From Candidatus Synoicihabitans palmerolidicus (GTDB lineage: Bacteria > Verrucomicrobiota > Verrucomicrobiia > Opitutales > Opitutaceae): a stretch of 64,000 bases of DNA. The stretch spans positions 1 to 64,000 of the forward strand of contig JAGGDC010000009.1 in the NCBI GenBank assembly GCA_020809425.1, read 5' to 3'. The notes under the pieces were generated by a model, which was not told the DNA's origin, made no database searches, and saw nothing but the letters and a program-made list of their open reading frames with translations. Of this stretch, positions 58,101 to 63,920 are shown in pieces (the stretch's first letter is position 1; the number at the start of each line of letters is the position of its first letter). Position numbers and translations under genes: made by a program.

Positions 58101-60663
58101 AGATACCGAAGAACAAGGGGTCGAATAAATCGATCTGCTCCAGTAATCCGGCGTGACGACTGTAACTGCGGTCTGTCCTTTTCCGATCCGCGCTAAAGTA
58201 CTCCTCTTTAGGCCACCTCTCCTCCGGCACCTCACTCACCGCATCAACCCCGGTCACCAAATTATTCCAAAAAACCGCAGCGTCATTCGCTTCTGGTAGC
58301 CGCATGGAATACCCCACCACGGCCACCGTTCCTGGCGGATAATTTCCAGCCGACGAAACTGGGCCCGAGTCTGAACTTGCTGCCGCTGATTTCGATTCTG
58401 AAGGAGACGGATCAACTGACGCAAACCGCCCGGAAAGCACTTCGCGCCGCGACGGCGTTACGACCACGGGTTGGTGCGCCTCCATGATTCTCTCCAACAA
58501 CAACTCCACCGTCGGGTAGTTGAACAAGTCGAGTGAACGTAGCTCTATCTGCAAAGCTCGGTTGAGTACCTCAACGACCTCTACGGCGACAATCGAATCA
58601 ACTCCCAGACGATCAAAAGAGGTCTCCGCACTCAGGTCACTCGTCTCGAGTCGGAACACGCGTGACAGTTCGGCGTACACGATGGTCCTGACCGCCGCGG
58701 CATCACTTTTCGCTGCAGCCTTGACCGATGTGGTCTCGAGGCGGGGAGGTTCCGGGATAGGCTCCACCGCGGTTTCGCGTGGCGCGGATTTCACCCAGAT
58801 TCCATCACTTTCAGCCAACAGGAGCGTCTGAAAAAAGTCGGTTGCCTCGCCACGATCCTCCTCCGCTCGTCCCGCCCCGAGAAAGCCCTCCTCCCCGAGC
58901 ACTCGCAACCAACCAGCGGGATCCAAGAGTGGTGCATTCGGCAATCGCCGGGCGGCATCCTCCGCTTGCCACCAGCCTTCAAGCAGACCGTAGGTCAACG
59001 AATTGAACACGGTCACGGTGCTCACTTCAATCAACACCAGAAACCCGCTCGGTCGCAGCAGGGCCTTGATCAATTGCAAACCACGATGCAGGTCAGGCGC
59101 CACGTGCAAGGCATTGGCCGCCAATATAATATCCATTGATCCCAATTCCACTGTTTGCTCGACTGGGTCACGGTCCAGGTCCACCACCGCGAAACGCATG
59201 AAGCGGTAATCTTCAGCCAACTCCCGATCAAAATGTCGCCGAAAGCCAGCCGAGACATCCGAGAATATGTACTCCACCCGAGCCGCGTGCGGCCGAAGAG
59301 CCTCCGCCACAAAACGCGTGGTACTGCCTGTCCCGGCACCGATCTCCAATACTCTTATGAGTGTGCCCGGAGGCACCTCTTGCAGGCGTCGTGCGACCAT
59401 CCGCTCGACCGCTGCCGCCATCAAACGATTGAAATAATCCGAAATAATCGTGCCGGTATAAATCTTCTCCACCAGTTTCAAGGAGCCTCCCGGAAACATC
59501 ACGTCGGTCCCTCGTCGACGTCCGCTCAACACCTCTCGTAAAGCTGCCGTGCAAACGTCGAGCAACTCGAGATAGCCCGTCATCTCTGGATAGTCTTCCG
59601 TCAAACTTGATCGCAACCTCGTCGCATCAATTTCGATGGCTTCTGCACGAGCCGCCATCGCACCTAAGGTCGTAGCCAACCGGGTCTGATTGGGGGCCAC
59701 GGCCAGTTCTGTGAATCCCGCACTACCAGTCGATCTCAACACCGAAAGCCGATCCCGCAGCCAAGCCAATCCCAGCACGTCCACTTGCGCGAGACCCGCC
59801 AACTGCCTCCGCGCGGCCTCCACGTTCACCGTCAACTGGGGATCGTCCGCCACCGCCAGCTCCGCACGTAATTCCATGATACCTGCGGGTGTCGAAGCAG
59901 TTGGAGCGACCAGTGTCTTGGCTGCATCGATTCCGATCTCCTTTAACAGATCCGACCTGGCTTTCACTAATGCGACTTGTCGGCACGCTCCGGCCAGCAC
60001 TCGCTCCACTGCCGCCATCCCTTCGACGGCATCGATCGACCCCATTCCCCGTTCCGCCATCTCGTGTCGATACCGTTCGTTGGCCACCACTCCGGTATCC
60101 CCCCAATACCCCCAGTTAATAACCCGCACCGGTAAGCCATGACGGCTTTCCATGGCGAGTGCATAACTGTCGGTGAAGGCACTGCCTGCGGTGTAGTTGC
60201 CCTGACCCGCGCTATTGTAAAACGCCACTATCGACGAAAACACGAGCAACCAACCCGCCCTCGCTTCGCGAGCTGACTCCGCCAGACACACCATGCCCTC
60301 GGTCTTGGAGTCAAGCACTGCCAGAAAATCCTCCTCACTCATTCGATCCAGTGAACGATCACGCAGCACAATCGCCGAGTGCACCACCCCATTGATTTGT
60401 CCCCAACGTTCACGAATGGACCGGAAACTCTCCGCGACTGCGTCACCGCAGGTAATGTCCGTTTGCCAATAATCTACCTCGCCACCTTGTTGCACGATCT
60501 CAGACATCGATACACCAATCGACTCGTTGTGCGCTCGCCGCCCCAACCAGGCCACTCGTGCTTCGTAGTGACTTGCCAAATACGCAGTCAACGTGCGGCC
60601 CAATCCGCCCGCACCACCTGCGATCACATACACCCCCCCGGACTTGAAACTAAGTTCGCTCAT
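38731..60663 (-). CDS. Trans-AT polyketide synthase, modules 1(end)-6(start) with ECH and luciferase-like oxygenase domains (PKS-2)
   Basis: 7310 residues, no break. Order: KR catalytic half (Tyr157), C-methyltransferase (SAM motif VLEIGAGTG near 438), ACP (Ser690) closing module 1; module 2 KS (Cys948)-KR-ACP (Ser1859); module 3 KS (Cys2122)-ECH (about 2565-2820)-ACP (Ser2893); module 4 KS (Cys3200)-degenerate DH (His3527)-KR-ACP (Ser4275); module 5 KS (Cys4530)-DH (His4999)-KR-ACP (Ser5756); module 6 KS (Cys6015)-luciferase-like monooxygenase (about 6465-6810)-KR (Tyr7198), with no ACP before the stop. The ATG at 60663 overlaps the PKS-1 stop as ATGA and falls between the structural and catalytic halves of a KR. 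All six KS keep Cys-His-His. Confidence 0.95.
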   Translation of the reverse strand: MSELSFKSGGVYVIAGGAGGLGRTLTAYLASHYEARVAWLGRRAHNESIGVSMSEIVQQGGEVDYWQTDITCGDAVAESFRSIRERWGQINGVVHSAIVLRDRSLDRMSEEDFLAVLDSKTEGMVCLAESAREARAGWLLVFSSIVAFYNSAGQGNYTAGSAFTDSYALAMESRHGLPVRVINWGYWGDTGVVANERYRHEMAERGMGSIDAVEGMAAVERVLAGACRQVALVKARSDLLKEIGIDAAKTLVAPTASTPAGIMELRAELAVADDPQLTVNVEAARRQLAGLAQVDVLGLAWLRDRLSVLRSTGSAGFTELAVAPNQTRLATTLGAMAARAEAIEIDATRLRSSLTEDYPEMTGYLELLDVCTAALREVLSGRRRGTDVMFPGGSLKLVEKIYTGTIISDYFNRLMAAAVERMVARRLQEVPPGTLIRVLEIGAGTGSTTRFVAEALRPHAARVEYIFSDVSAGFRRHFDRELAEDYRFMRFAVVDLDRDPVEQTVELGSMDIILAANALHVAPDLHRGLQLIKALLRPSGFLVLIEVSTVTVFNSLTYGLLEGWWQAEDAARRLPNAPLLDPAGWLRVLGEEGFLGAGRAEEDRGEATDFFQTLLLAESDGIWVKSAPRETAVEPIPEPPRLETTSVKAAAKSDAAAVRTIVYAELSRVFRLETSDLSAETSFDRLGVDSIVAVEVVEVLNRALQIELRSLDLFNYPTVELLLERIMEAHQPVVVTPSRREVLSGRFASVDPSPSESKSAAASSDSGPVSSAGNYPPGTVAVVGYSMRLPEANDAAVFWNNLVTGVDAVSEVPEERWPKEEYFSADRKRTDRSYSRHAGLLEQIDLFDPLFFGISPHEAEMMDPQQRLFLMESWRAFEDAGYSQEELAGLNCGVFAGCSYGDYEIVLRAAKRDSEAFAFTGTAPAMLPARIAYWLNLKGPTLAVDTACSSSAVAIHLACESLNNGASDVALAGGVSTLSTPRFHVLSSQTGMLSSTGKCHTFGAGADGFVPSEGVAVLVIKRLADAQRDGDRIHGIILGSALNQDGRTTGITAPNGPSQTALEVGLYQKLGLSPDSLGLVECHGTGTRLGDPIEVDALTEAFHRFTTRRQFCALGSVKSNIGHTLMTAGAAAVIKVLLALKHGLIPPTLHCEHANPEIDFAGSPFFLNQQARAWPAGAGPRRAAVSAFGFSGTNVHLVLEEAPPVTVSQPLEGVVPILLSAKSEEALALLRQFLLEWLSSEAGLAASIDAIATTLATGRSHYGVRWGITVSSKNELREALKTRAAEEPSSAVMEEQILPTRLGPWTVAQAQALTAAFLSQEHLSWSELFPRRPEGLVSLPGHPFILERCWVDSPEAKQVGSPSSLTDRVCFAPTWRSVSPPSAAVVKGPARWDLWGDFDDRMMAELQARQPGVLVSVCAESELPRLANPPAGVVLGFGAMVTSLETELARSIDKLHTLTREILNQSSTGRVRLMVIMPIDAGPAWTALGAYLGALTEEAPRVRTRLVRASGDDPRIVSELLSDDDYREVRLGPGTREVRCLASTEDGSGSETRFRENGVCLITGGAGGLGLIFSRHLARTQRSRLVWMGRSPCGEHIEARMRELEALGAEVHYVRGDVTRLADVERAMAETRDRFGSIHAVIHAAGVLRNRFLMQKETSELHEVIGPKVLGVRHLEFALAADQLDVVLLCSSVAAVLPEAGQADYAYANRYLDEWAERSALPAVSINWQMWCEGGMSAGSGSTDADAARQHAEQTERLTGLPPLITTEGLALLDWASSSQKTSGLWGWGNANVLALRAEKMGGLVPLPAPTVPEIANDADKHESTRIRETVRVLLASVLKLSPDRLHDTTPFTDYGVDSILVLKFNERLAELLPEVSKTLLFEFPNLQQLSEHLGKAYGEGWIQDSTRRSPVPRMEAPAPAVASDQSTPTAKPLDETLRAEPTEDIAIIGVAGRFPQADDLETFWDNLVHGRDGITAVPLSRWNAELLSGADSSDAAQGKAYCKWGGFLDGVDQFDASFFNIPPVEAELMDPQQRLLLEVAWQALESAGYAQSDLARWRLGGEHADVGVFAGVTHNTYQLEGVLRNEATPTRVDHSGEWSTANRVSYFFNFAGPSLPVDTACSAALTAVYLACESLRRGECRTALAGAVNLHLHPSKYINACGLGMLSPTGRCRTFGAGADGYVPGEGAGVLVLKPLRAAQRDGDPIHAVIKATAVNHGGRTNGFSVPNPAAQAAVVRAALERADIDPRSISCVEAHGTGTELGDPIEVDGLRRVFATEKMTGPWCSLGSVKSNIGHLEAAAGIAGMVKVLLQFRHGVIAPSLHAAPSNPHIDFAGGPFVVPTEATPWVRPVVDGLEQPRRAGVSSFGAGGSNAHVILEEYQGASALRPREGEEIIVLSARTPPALKVGAERLVAHLRSTGADLDFAALAHTLQAGREAMTERLALPARSVSEVIARLERWLKGDETAVGRGKVTPASAREPIALGADPQSVATGWVGGGVVDWRARRGGLLPGVVLLPGYPFERKRFWYGSFSESKIEKIETLKNPSPAPVVTVNHWSETAPPFGERPEVTWACDESGIALVRMQDQDHRNMFTGAVLEGLMHVFSEIDHDETVQAVVVTGIGNVFSMGGTRDELLSLSDQVRSFASLEFIFKGFLQCRVPVISAMQGHAQGGGLVFGLYADVVVMAEEALYSAVFTKYGFTPGLGATYILADKLGDATATEMMMTASTYRGSDLSQRGAGVTFRPAAEVLSTAMALAHDMAQKPVHTMRTLKQGLAARKLARLPTIIADEVRMHGETFGKAEVKERIRQFIREAGEPTTDKLGPRSLSESKSIPIKLSTLTGSETGTQASPSSPSADEARRWMREDLCAKLHLDPVGFDGQTAFRDLGLDSILSVEFIHGLNRAFRLRLDASIVYDFVNCDDLAEHVIGLINASTPRLQPSKPSQIELSESPEVGVVVSEPPQAPNSDAVTRGRVSLSVPAAVSGHAMITRVPVKLAKLSTAPGPTIKSAGSAEAGETAPTVTRDDPIAIIGMACRLPGARNLAKFWINLAEGVDSVSEVPAERWDVNAFYDPNPQAEGKSYCRTGGFIADIDCFDPLFFNLSHAEAEIMDPQQRLFMEEAWRAIEHAGYTSEELANTNCGVFVGAGTGDYGGTLRRLNPGQAQTAFAGMGLTPSILAARLSYFLNLKGPSVAIDTACSSSLVALHQACRAIQAGDCEMALVGGVSLIIEPDQLITTSKLEMLSPGGRCRPFDQAADGIALSEGVAVVMVKSLAAARAGGDRIYGVVRGSGINQDGKTNGITAPSAKSQAELERTVYLRAGIDPAKIDLVEAHGTGTLLGDPVEVRGLTEAFRSFTSRCGYCALGSVKSNIGHTSFAAGIAGVIKVLLAMENERMPQSLHFSMPNEHIDFTSSPFFVNTSLRAWERRPDRERLAAVSSFGYSGTNAHVVLGDEWPSAPRPTRRSPLPNHVFARDRCWVRPAAGGPLPSVLMGTESMRWVQRNESTVAGPVFVTDIIAADSLIEDHCVNGEHWLAGSLILERALRAAWAALADESVSLINWTWRQPLPVTGALALRVKLQAEKDGTWSVTVGDGSASGQVELRESDLGSPDRIDPEACEARCSERVTGEDFYAGLETGGLVYGPLYRRVRNVAWGDGVGWATLERPTGVPLDASIALMIEGGLQATGVLLQPATNGPTIPVGVGRLRVASSTEWTADLGPVYAAVSRRETTKRRTTFDVTLVDGTGQFLARIEAFSVQTIGTEESESPKLTYLRSRWQASSLSESPSAPTLRKNLLVLDNSGTWTVPLAEQVSGLHVICITAGDTFELRADGATVRPGEVGDLTQVLATFPPAAVMHRWAHDPAADAEGIRLGFETILLASQCLLRCGMDRPLPALVVLPRDAPPAWVALPALTKTIRLEQPSLRWKIVSGEVTVERAVAEIKTDGGEEEIEYREGARRGRVFEAFVPPAEYLRPIRAGMTWVVTGGAGAVGLVLAKYLRDTHAAKVVLWGRRKLDEIRLSGQSTLLDGAEVYYVSCDVTRSEDVHRALKETRAKAGEVHGVVHAAGLLNDGFVVKKDLISARRVLAPKIEGVKVLDEVLADEPLELMVLCSSVASVNGNVGQCDYAFANGFLDAFAQQREQRRRRGECRGRTLSIQWPLWQGDGMGLDTDVLALKDPHHRAINTATGIKIFETCLCASEPVLAVFPTAANERPLVDSVSLPLPPVESPASQVEDRLDETQVLDFLKSRFAELTRIPIDRIKGHEALERYGIDSLLVMSFTRRLEEDFGPLSKSLLFEHQTLDALASHFATRHAEKLKELCGMAAPALKPEATKSSHPAAAVGGPNTGELNSMAENMANDAIAIIGVSGRYPQAENLDEFWRNLENGRDCITEVPAARWNLETYFDERRGQVGKTYNRWGGFLAGVDQFDAGFFRIPPREAEVMDPQERLFLETAWHAVEEAGYARAELRDRAIGVFVGVMFSQYQLLGLERSEVGRLLPVNSSYASIANRVSYWFDWHGPSLAVDTMCSSSLSALHLACDSLHKGEAELALAGGVNLSLHPLKDVGLAQGGFAASDGRCKSFGARGDGYVPGEGVGAVLLKPLAQALADGDHLHGIIRSTAVNHGGKTNGYTVPNPKAQTAAVSSALVKAGIASQSISYVEAHGTGTALGDPIEIAALTEVFGMDRETPCAIGSVKSNVGHLEAAAGMAGLSKLLLQLRHRQLVPSLHSDELNPNIEFTDTPFVVQREMAKWSTVAGAPRRAGLSSFGAGGSNAHVIVEEFLESRAVATGGADAEGRYLLVFSAVNRERLRGVVRAYRHWLKITPDPARPELSAVAFTLQNGREAFDERLAFSARDWVEMEQHLIAFESDAATGDFTTGSARAVRLGGMTLVEGETGRHFVETLVEARDWAALGRWWAEGAEVPWLTLWPEGARRRVSLPGYVFAPERHWLPNVPRVGTQSIPSQRLHPLVTSNISTLNGVCFSSRFSSHEVLFSDHVVGGRRLLPGAATLELTRFVASMAAESGAVEIRDWVWLRPVAMKAEDTLELITAVEEKTEGRWTVTVCQKDGETVGSGVARATKLDAEEKLDLVSIRTRCGEVRSRAAFYDEFAQGGIAYGDGYRVVEELVYSSTEVLAKLVLPDRWMEEGYLWHPALLDGALQSLAPLALGTGKVGLPFAVQRISGSLGWPSQGWVHGRIAGAEGTVRCYDLTVSADDGTVLLQIEQLATRAPTDTAKLKGEVFALRPEWLEVPETGSAQLAVGRVLVLDEETALSEAWRATGVDVWRVVPGDAFGLHDEVLTVRPESAEDWAKVVTMVRPNVWVHGWTLGKQAETERNFLKGIGSVHGLVQALVRAKDRPLGDVLGLFVHPMGVVEYRAVAAYAKTLRQEQPALRLSTLALAGEGGWNLDMVKAELAADDLEVRLVSGRRAIRRYVETSLVEPPVGVFKKNGVYLITGGAGGLGLIVAEHLVHTRRARVVLVGRSVLDGERRSRVTGLGAAAIYLQADVSVGPDAESVVKAAKDKFGRLDGVLHAAGGLRDGLIWHKTLADFQAVLAPKLEGAKALHATTKDEPLEVFALFSSTAGLWGNAGQADYAYANACLDAWAHDREVARTLGECEGRTVSINWPLWSDGGMGGVTGEAKSSEAGLDVLDRAMGLELLERVLAGTAPQVCPLRGKRDAVLKRFEVETANLGETVPTGIVVPPLETEVAERIVAPPKAAVIQHLLGLFCELTKLPREQVYADEPIESYGLDSISVTSFAQMLERDLGELSKTLLFEYPTLEKVADFLIEAHAVALAKALSPSSAESHLEVPEPMGTISKGARVEPAVIATTATKNAPSVAEASIAIIGMAGRYPQADNLAEFWENLAAGKDCIESVPEERWDWRDYYDPTPMKPGATTNKWGGFVRGVDEFDPLFFNLSPREAQFMDPQERLFLETVWSTLDDAGCPRSKLQDRKVGVFVGVMYGQYQLFGVEERLKGNPVSLSSSFATIANRVSFFFNWRGPSMAVDTMCSSSLTAIHLACESLRRGESEFAIAGGVNLTIHPEKDLILSQSGFSAKDGRCRAFGEGGEGYVPGEGVGAVLLKPLSKAIADGDRIQGVIRASAMNHGGRTNGYTVPNSRSQAEVVGEALVRSQIDPASITYIEAHGTGTSLGDPIELTGLQQAFEAALADQAGGSRPDPGYCAVGSVKSNIGHAESAAGIAGVTKVLLQFHHGKLVPSLHAETLNPNIQFTDSFFRVQRELSPWPQSQKDSIPEPRRAGVSSFGAGGANAHLILEEYVAPARPVLKPTPIWIVLSAKNETRLREAATNLARFLAIRIDPASNGSAVLRDAQPGYLQDVAWTLQTGREAMEERFAARVSDLDDAIVKLRTWIAGGTFPGLHRGRVKRRANGAAGDALAAATPVDSEDPGALWVTGGEVDWSVLPLPGNPALLALPTYPFARLRCWVPEPESAVASGSSKVGLSIMFFSDSAQVSAQSRYRLVLEAAKYADRHGFDAVWTPERHFHAFGGIYSSPATLMAALAATTKRIRLRAGSVVLPLEDPLRVAEAWSVVDNLSDGRVDLGFASGWNPNDFALAPSVYPKLRDTWLARIPEVQRLWRGETVARRNGKGETVQLRIYPEPRQKELPVWLTVSRRIESFEEAGRGGYNVLTMLQGSTLEELAKKIARYRAARAEAGLDPVGGCVTLMLHTFVDPDEDRAQEIVRKPFLEYIRSSLDAHMHAVERGQRASEADLDKMAEFSYERYRRHASLIGSPENCMGMVRDCHAAGVDEIAALLDFGASSDEVLNALPHLATLRARMVEEFPAENAVPKQELRKSPKSAEVAGPIKGRFLKREWREAPVPQSASAAVTEIVIIGEPAGALEQALVAQHGGDSVQVVSLDAMERACGADGGAFAGADRIYFLAPVSAPGTEDQVNNTAAAQEIGPLALARLVQSLAAQKWWRTGRQLRVLTRGVFAVETGDNVNPQMAGLTGMVASLAKEYPRADLAVIDLSEGWDDTDAVAVAVAREPAQKSGEQIALRSGTRRRLHLATMTSLAESPTRFRSGGVYLIVGGAGWVGQHLSRHLASNYRAKIIWTGRRPIDATIERAMGEIEALGGEAHYMMAAGEDAAAMREVTTAVRARYGALHGAFHAAMVFHDERLSDTTEAELRRILDAKTRGSVALWAAVRDQALDFVLYLGSAQSLFPEACRAGYAAACSFQDAWVVKADALTDFPVQLINWGFWEHGLDPSLLEGLKAGGLGAITAAEGMAAIETVLAAGWTQVAFLKMDDAALTRIGVQDGPPVELATKPEPRSLDDILVEHLFN
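40231..41271 (-). other. Embedded luciferase-like flavin monooxygenase domain
   Basis: KVGLSIMFFSDSAQVSAQSRY opens a bacterial-luciferase-like (MupA/OnnC-type LLM) domain. It contains AKYADRHGFDAVWTPERHFH, GSVVLPLEDPLRVAEAW, VDLGFASGWNP and a C-terminal SPENCMGMVRDCHAAGVDEI. It needs FMNH2 and oxygen. Such domains in trans-AT synthases are linked to alpha-hydroxylation, or occasionally to other oxygen insertions. Confidence 0.88.
43249..47586 (-). other. Module 5: KS-DH-KR-ACP
   Basis: DTMCSSS in the KS, DHVVGGRRLLPG and HPALLDGALQ in the DH, GGAGGLG and GQADYAYAN in the KR. Predicted enoyl product; saturation would need the trans enoyl reductase (C12-C13 in palmerolide). Confidence 0.88.
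47689..51600 (-). other. Module 4: KS-degenerate DH-KR-ACP
   Basis: The KS is complete and the KR is active-looking (GGAGAVG, GQCDYAFAN). The DH-like domain has HCVNGEHWLA, so the Pro of HxxxGxxxxP is Ala, and ALMIEGGLQ, where the catalytic Asp of HPALLDGALQ is Glu and its HPA is changed. Probably it does not dehydrate by itself. Confidence 0.8.
51844..54846 (-). other. Module 3: KS-ECH-ACP, beta-branching module
   Basis: The KS active site reads DTACSAA. There is no KR or DH; instead a complete crotonase (ECH2-like) domain lies between the KS and the ACP. A beta-keto left unreduced here is the natural target of the HMG-synthase cassette, giving a beta-methyl branch (C17 in palmerolide). Confidence 0.85.
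52215..52960 (-). other. Embedded ECH2-like decarboxylase domain in PKS-2
   Basis: MQDQDHRNMFTGAVLEGL, FSMGGTRDELL, CRVPVISAMQGHAQGGGLVF and FTKYGFTPGLGATY match, motif for motif, the free ECH2 at 4838-5608. It should decarboxylate the 3-methylglutaconyl intermediate on the same module. Confidence 0.88.
54950..58344 (-). other. Module 2: KS-KR-ACP
   Basis: The KS motifs are complete, and the KR has GGAGGLG and GQADYAYAN. The motif at the stereochemical loop is LRN, without the Asp seen in the other KRs, so an L-configured (A-type) hydroxyl is predicted. This hydroxyl would be the C19 oxygen that closes the macrolactone in the palmerolide model. Confidence 0.85.
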
Positions 60664-63600
60664 ACTGGTTCCTCCATGGCACGCAAAGTGCCTTCATACC
60701 GTCTTCCATTTCGCCAGGCGACTCGGGGGCTTGTCCGCTGAGCCGGTTCTTCCGCTACCGCTCGAGCCATGGCCGTGCCGTCCTCTCTGCCTACTCCCAC
60801 GTCCACGCACACCACAGTGATTTCCGGATACTCCCGTCCGATGGATCCAACCAATCCGGGAATCGCTGAAAAATACGGAGCAGACTCCACTTCGTTCGAA
60901 ATCGTCCAGACACCTCGCAATATTACCCGCAGTTCAAGTGGCTCGCGCCACCAATCGCGGCTCTGCAAAAACTGCACCAAGCGAAACAAAGCCAATACGC
61001 CGACGATCTTCGCCTCGCGCACACAATCAATCTCCTCTGCATAATCGTCAGGAGAGATTTGGCCGGGAGAAAAATAGATTGTTCGTGGCCGGGTCAGTCC
61101 GTCAGGTAACATCGTCCAACCCGACGCATCAGCGACATTCACCTCCCAGCTGCGTCCGTCGGTTTGGCGTGATTCGCGGCCGAGACGAATACGAGTCAAA
61201 GCTGGATGCCGTTCCATGAGCGCCGTCTCCACCGCCGTTTCACTCCGCTCGACCAACCAAACCGCATCCTGGGAAGCAGGTTTGTCCGAAGTCTCCAGCA
61301 TCCGCTCCTCCCACCCCGGGACGTAGCTTGGCAACGGGATGATCGGGGAAATCGTTCTCTGCGGCGCCCGAGTCACATAACCCGTCAGTTTGGCCACCAC
61401 CAAACCCGCGTCATCCGCCAATTCCAGCGAGACGCCCGTCTCAGGTGAGCCTGACGCGAATACCCATAAGCCAGCCGGCCAAACCGAGGTACAAATCATC
61501 TTCTGAAAACCGAATGGATACCGAAATTCACCCGCCGCGCGGGGATCAGCGTAAGACAACCCCGCGGCCACTTGCAGGGCACCGTCAAACAATGCCGGGT
61601 GAATTCCGGCATGTCCCGCCTCGCCCGCAAACTCGGGATCGAGTTCCACCCGCCCCAATGCTTCCCCGGACCCAACCGCGAATTCACGGAGAACCTTGAA
61701 GTAAGGTCCATAAACCACACCGGCAGCGGCAACACGCTCATAAAATTCAGCAACCTCGATTTTGCTCGTACACCTCGCACGAATCGCCGCCACATCAAGA
61801 TCAGCCAAGGGCATCGGGGCCTCATTCCAACGTACCTCGCCCTGCACGGCTCGTTCCCCGGTGTCGGATCGATCCACCCCGAAGCGGCCGCCGTTGGCTG
61901 TTTTCTCCGTACACACCACCACTGACAAGTCCTGTCCCTTGGCCGCGCGCAGAGGACGCAGCCAAACCACGTCATGAAAAGTAACTGGAAGGCCAGGCTT
62001 CGATTGCTCAGCCCCAAGCCATGCCAAGGCCACACTTGCGGCTCCGGGTAGAACAGCGGTCTCCCCCACCGCATGCTGCGCCAATACCGGTTCAGAAGCA
62101 GAGAACGTCCGCCGAAACTCACTGCGTCCCGCAGCATCACCCGCATCACCCGCTCGCTCAATCCAACACCGCCGCAGCTCGAAAGGATAACCGGGCATCA
62201 CAATACGTCGCCCGGCCCGAGCCGCGTGCCACTCCGCCCAATCCAAGGTCGCCCCCTGCAAATAAAGCTCAGCCCACTCCCGAGCGGTTTCGACCTCTCG
62301 TGGACGCTTCAACAGCTCACGCTCAGCATGGCGCATCGCGGCCGCAGTGGAGTTGGCCCTTCGCTCATCGAAAGCGTCGTCTAACAAATCAGCCCGGACT
62401 TGGCGAAGAAGTCCCGCCAGACTGTCGGCTATAATAACGTGGCGCTGATCAAAATGACTGCGTCCCAAATTGAGCGTAAAGCTCACGTCGGCAGGACTCG
62501 CCACCCGTCCAAGCGGGGACTCCAACCATTCCCCGAGGTCTGCCAACCTGCGCCGTAGCGCCGTCGGAGTGAGTCCCGAGACGGTGAACACGTGCCAAGG
62601 AATATAGTCACCTCGAGTATCCGCGGCCCGCAAAGGAGCTTCCTCAATCACCAGATGAGCATTGGCCCCGCTGAATCCAAATGCACTTACCGCCGCACGC
62701 CGCGGTCGATCCTGCCTCGGTCGCCAAGCTCTCAGCTCCTGGGTCAATAAAAATGGGCTCCGGTCCAGGCCAAGATGAGGATTAACTTCCGCACAATGCA
62801 GGGTGGCAGGAATTTCGTCGTGCCGTAGCGCCAATAAAACTTTCAATACCCCCGCCACCCCCGAGGCCGCCAACGCGTGACCAATATTGGTTTTCACGGA
62901 TCCCAAGGCGCAAAACGCTTCACGCGACGTGAACCGTCGGAAGGTATCCGTCAACGCCGCCACTTCCATCGGATCACCCAATCGAGTTCCCGTCCCGTGG
63001 CATTCGACGTAATCCAAGGTCTCCGGATCGATGCTGAAATCCCGGTACACTTGAGACTCGAGCTCCGTCTGCGCCGGAGAACTCGGAGCGGTTATACCAT
63101 TGGTTCGACCATTTTGATTGATTCCGGAACCCATGATCACGCCATGAATGTGATCGCCGTCGCTCACCGCATCGCTCAGGCGTTTTAACACGACGATGCC
63201 AACTCCTTCTGCCGGGACAATTCCATCGGCGTCAGCCCCGAAGGTCCGGCAACGTCCCGTCGCCGAAAGCATGCCGGTCTTGCTGGCCCAAATATAGAAT
63301 CGCTCTGAACTGAGAACGGTCACGCCACCTGTCAGGGCCATTGAACACGAGCCCGCCCGCAAGCTCTCACACGCCAGATGAATCGCCACAAGAGAAGACG
63401 AACAAGCGGTGTCCACCGCGACCCCCGCACCTTTCAAATTCAACAGATAAGCGATTCGACCGGCCAGTACTGCTGTCGCGGTGCCTGTAAATGCCCCGGC
63501 ATCCCCCCAGTCGTCGCATCGCGTAAGATGCGCCTCGTAATCCCCACCACAAACCCCGACATACACCGCACATCGTTGATCATCCAATGATCGATCACCA

Positions 63601-63920
63601 TAACCCGCGTTTTCCAATGCATGGTACGCGGTCATGAGAAACAAGCGCTGCTGAGGATCCATTAAATCGGCCTCGCGGGGCGAACAATTGAAGAACATGG
63701 GATCGAATCCCGTGGGGTCTTCCAAGAGCCCCCCCCAACGACTATAACTACGCAACGGCTCCCTTCGATCCTCGCTAAAGAATCCCTCCATGGGCCAGCG
63801 GGATGGTGGAATCTCGGTGACGCAATCCCGCCCGGCAACCAGATTTCCCCAAAATTCCTCAAGGTTGTTTGCCCCCGCATACTGCCCCGCCATGCCGACG
63901 ATCGCAATCGGTTCCGGTCC
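58458..63920 (-). other. Module 1: KS-DH-KR-MT-ACP, split over two proteins
   Basis: The KS, DH and structural KR are on PKS-1; the catalytic KR, C-MT and ACP (Ser690) are on PKS-2. All catalytic motifs are present. Prediction: alpha-methyl, alpha,beta-unsaturated (or later shifted) unit; in palmerolide numbering C19-C20 is added, C21 is processed, and C20 is methylated. Confidence 0.82.
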
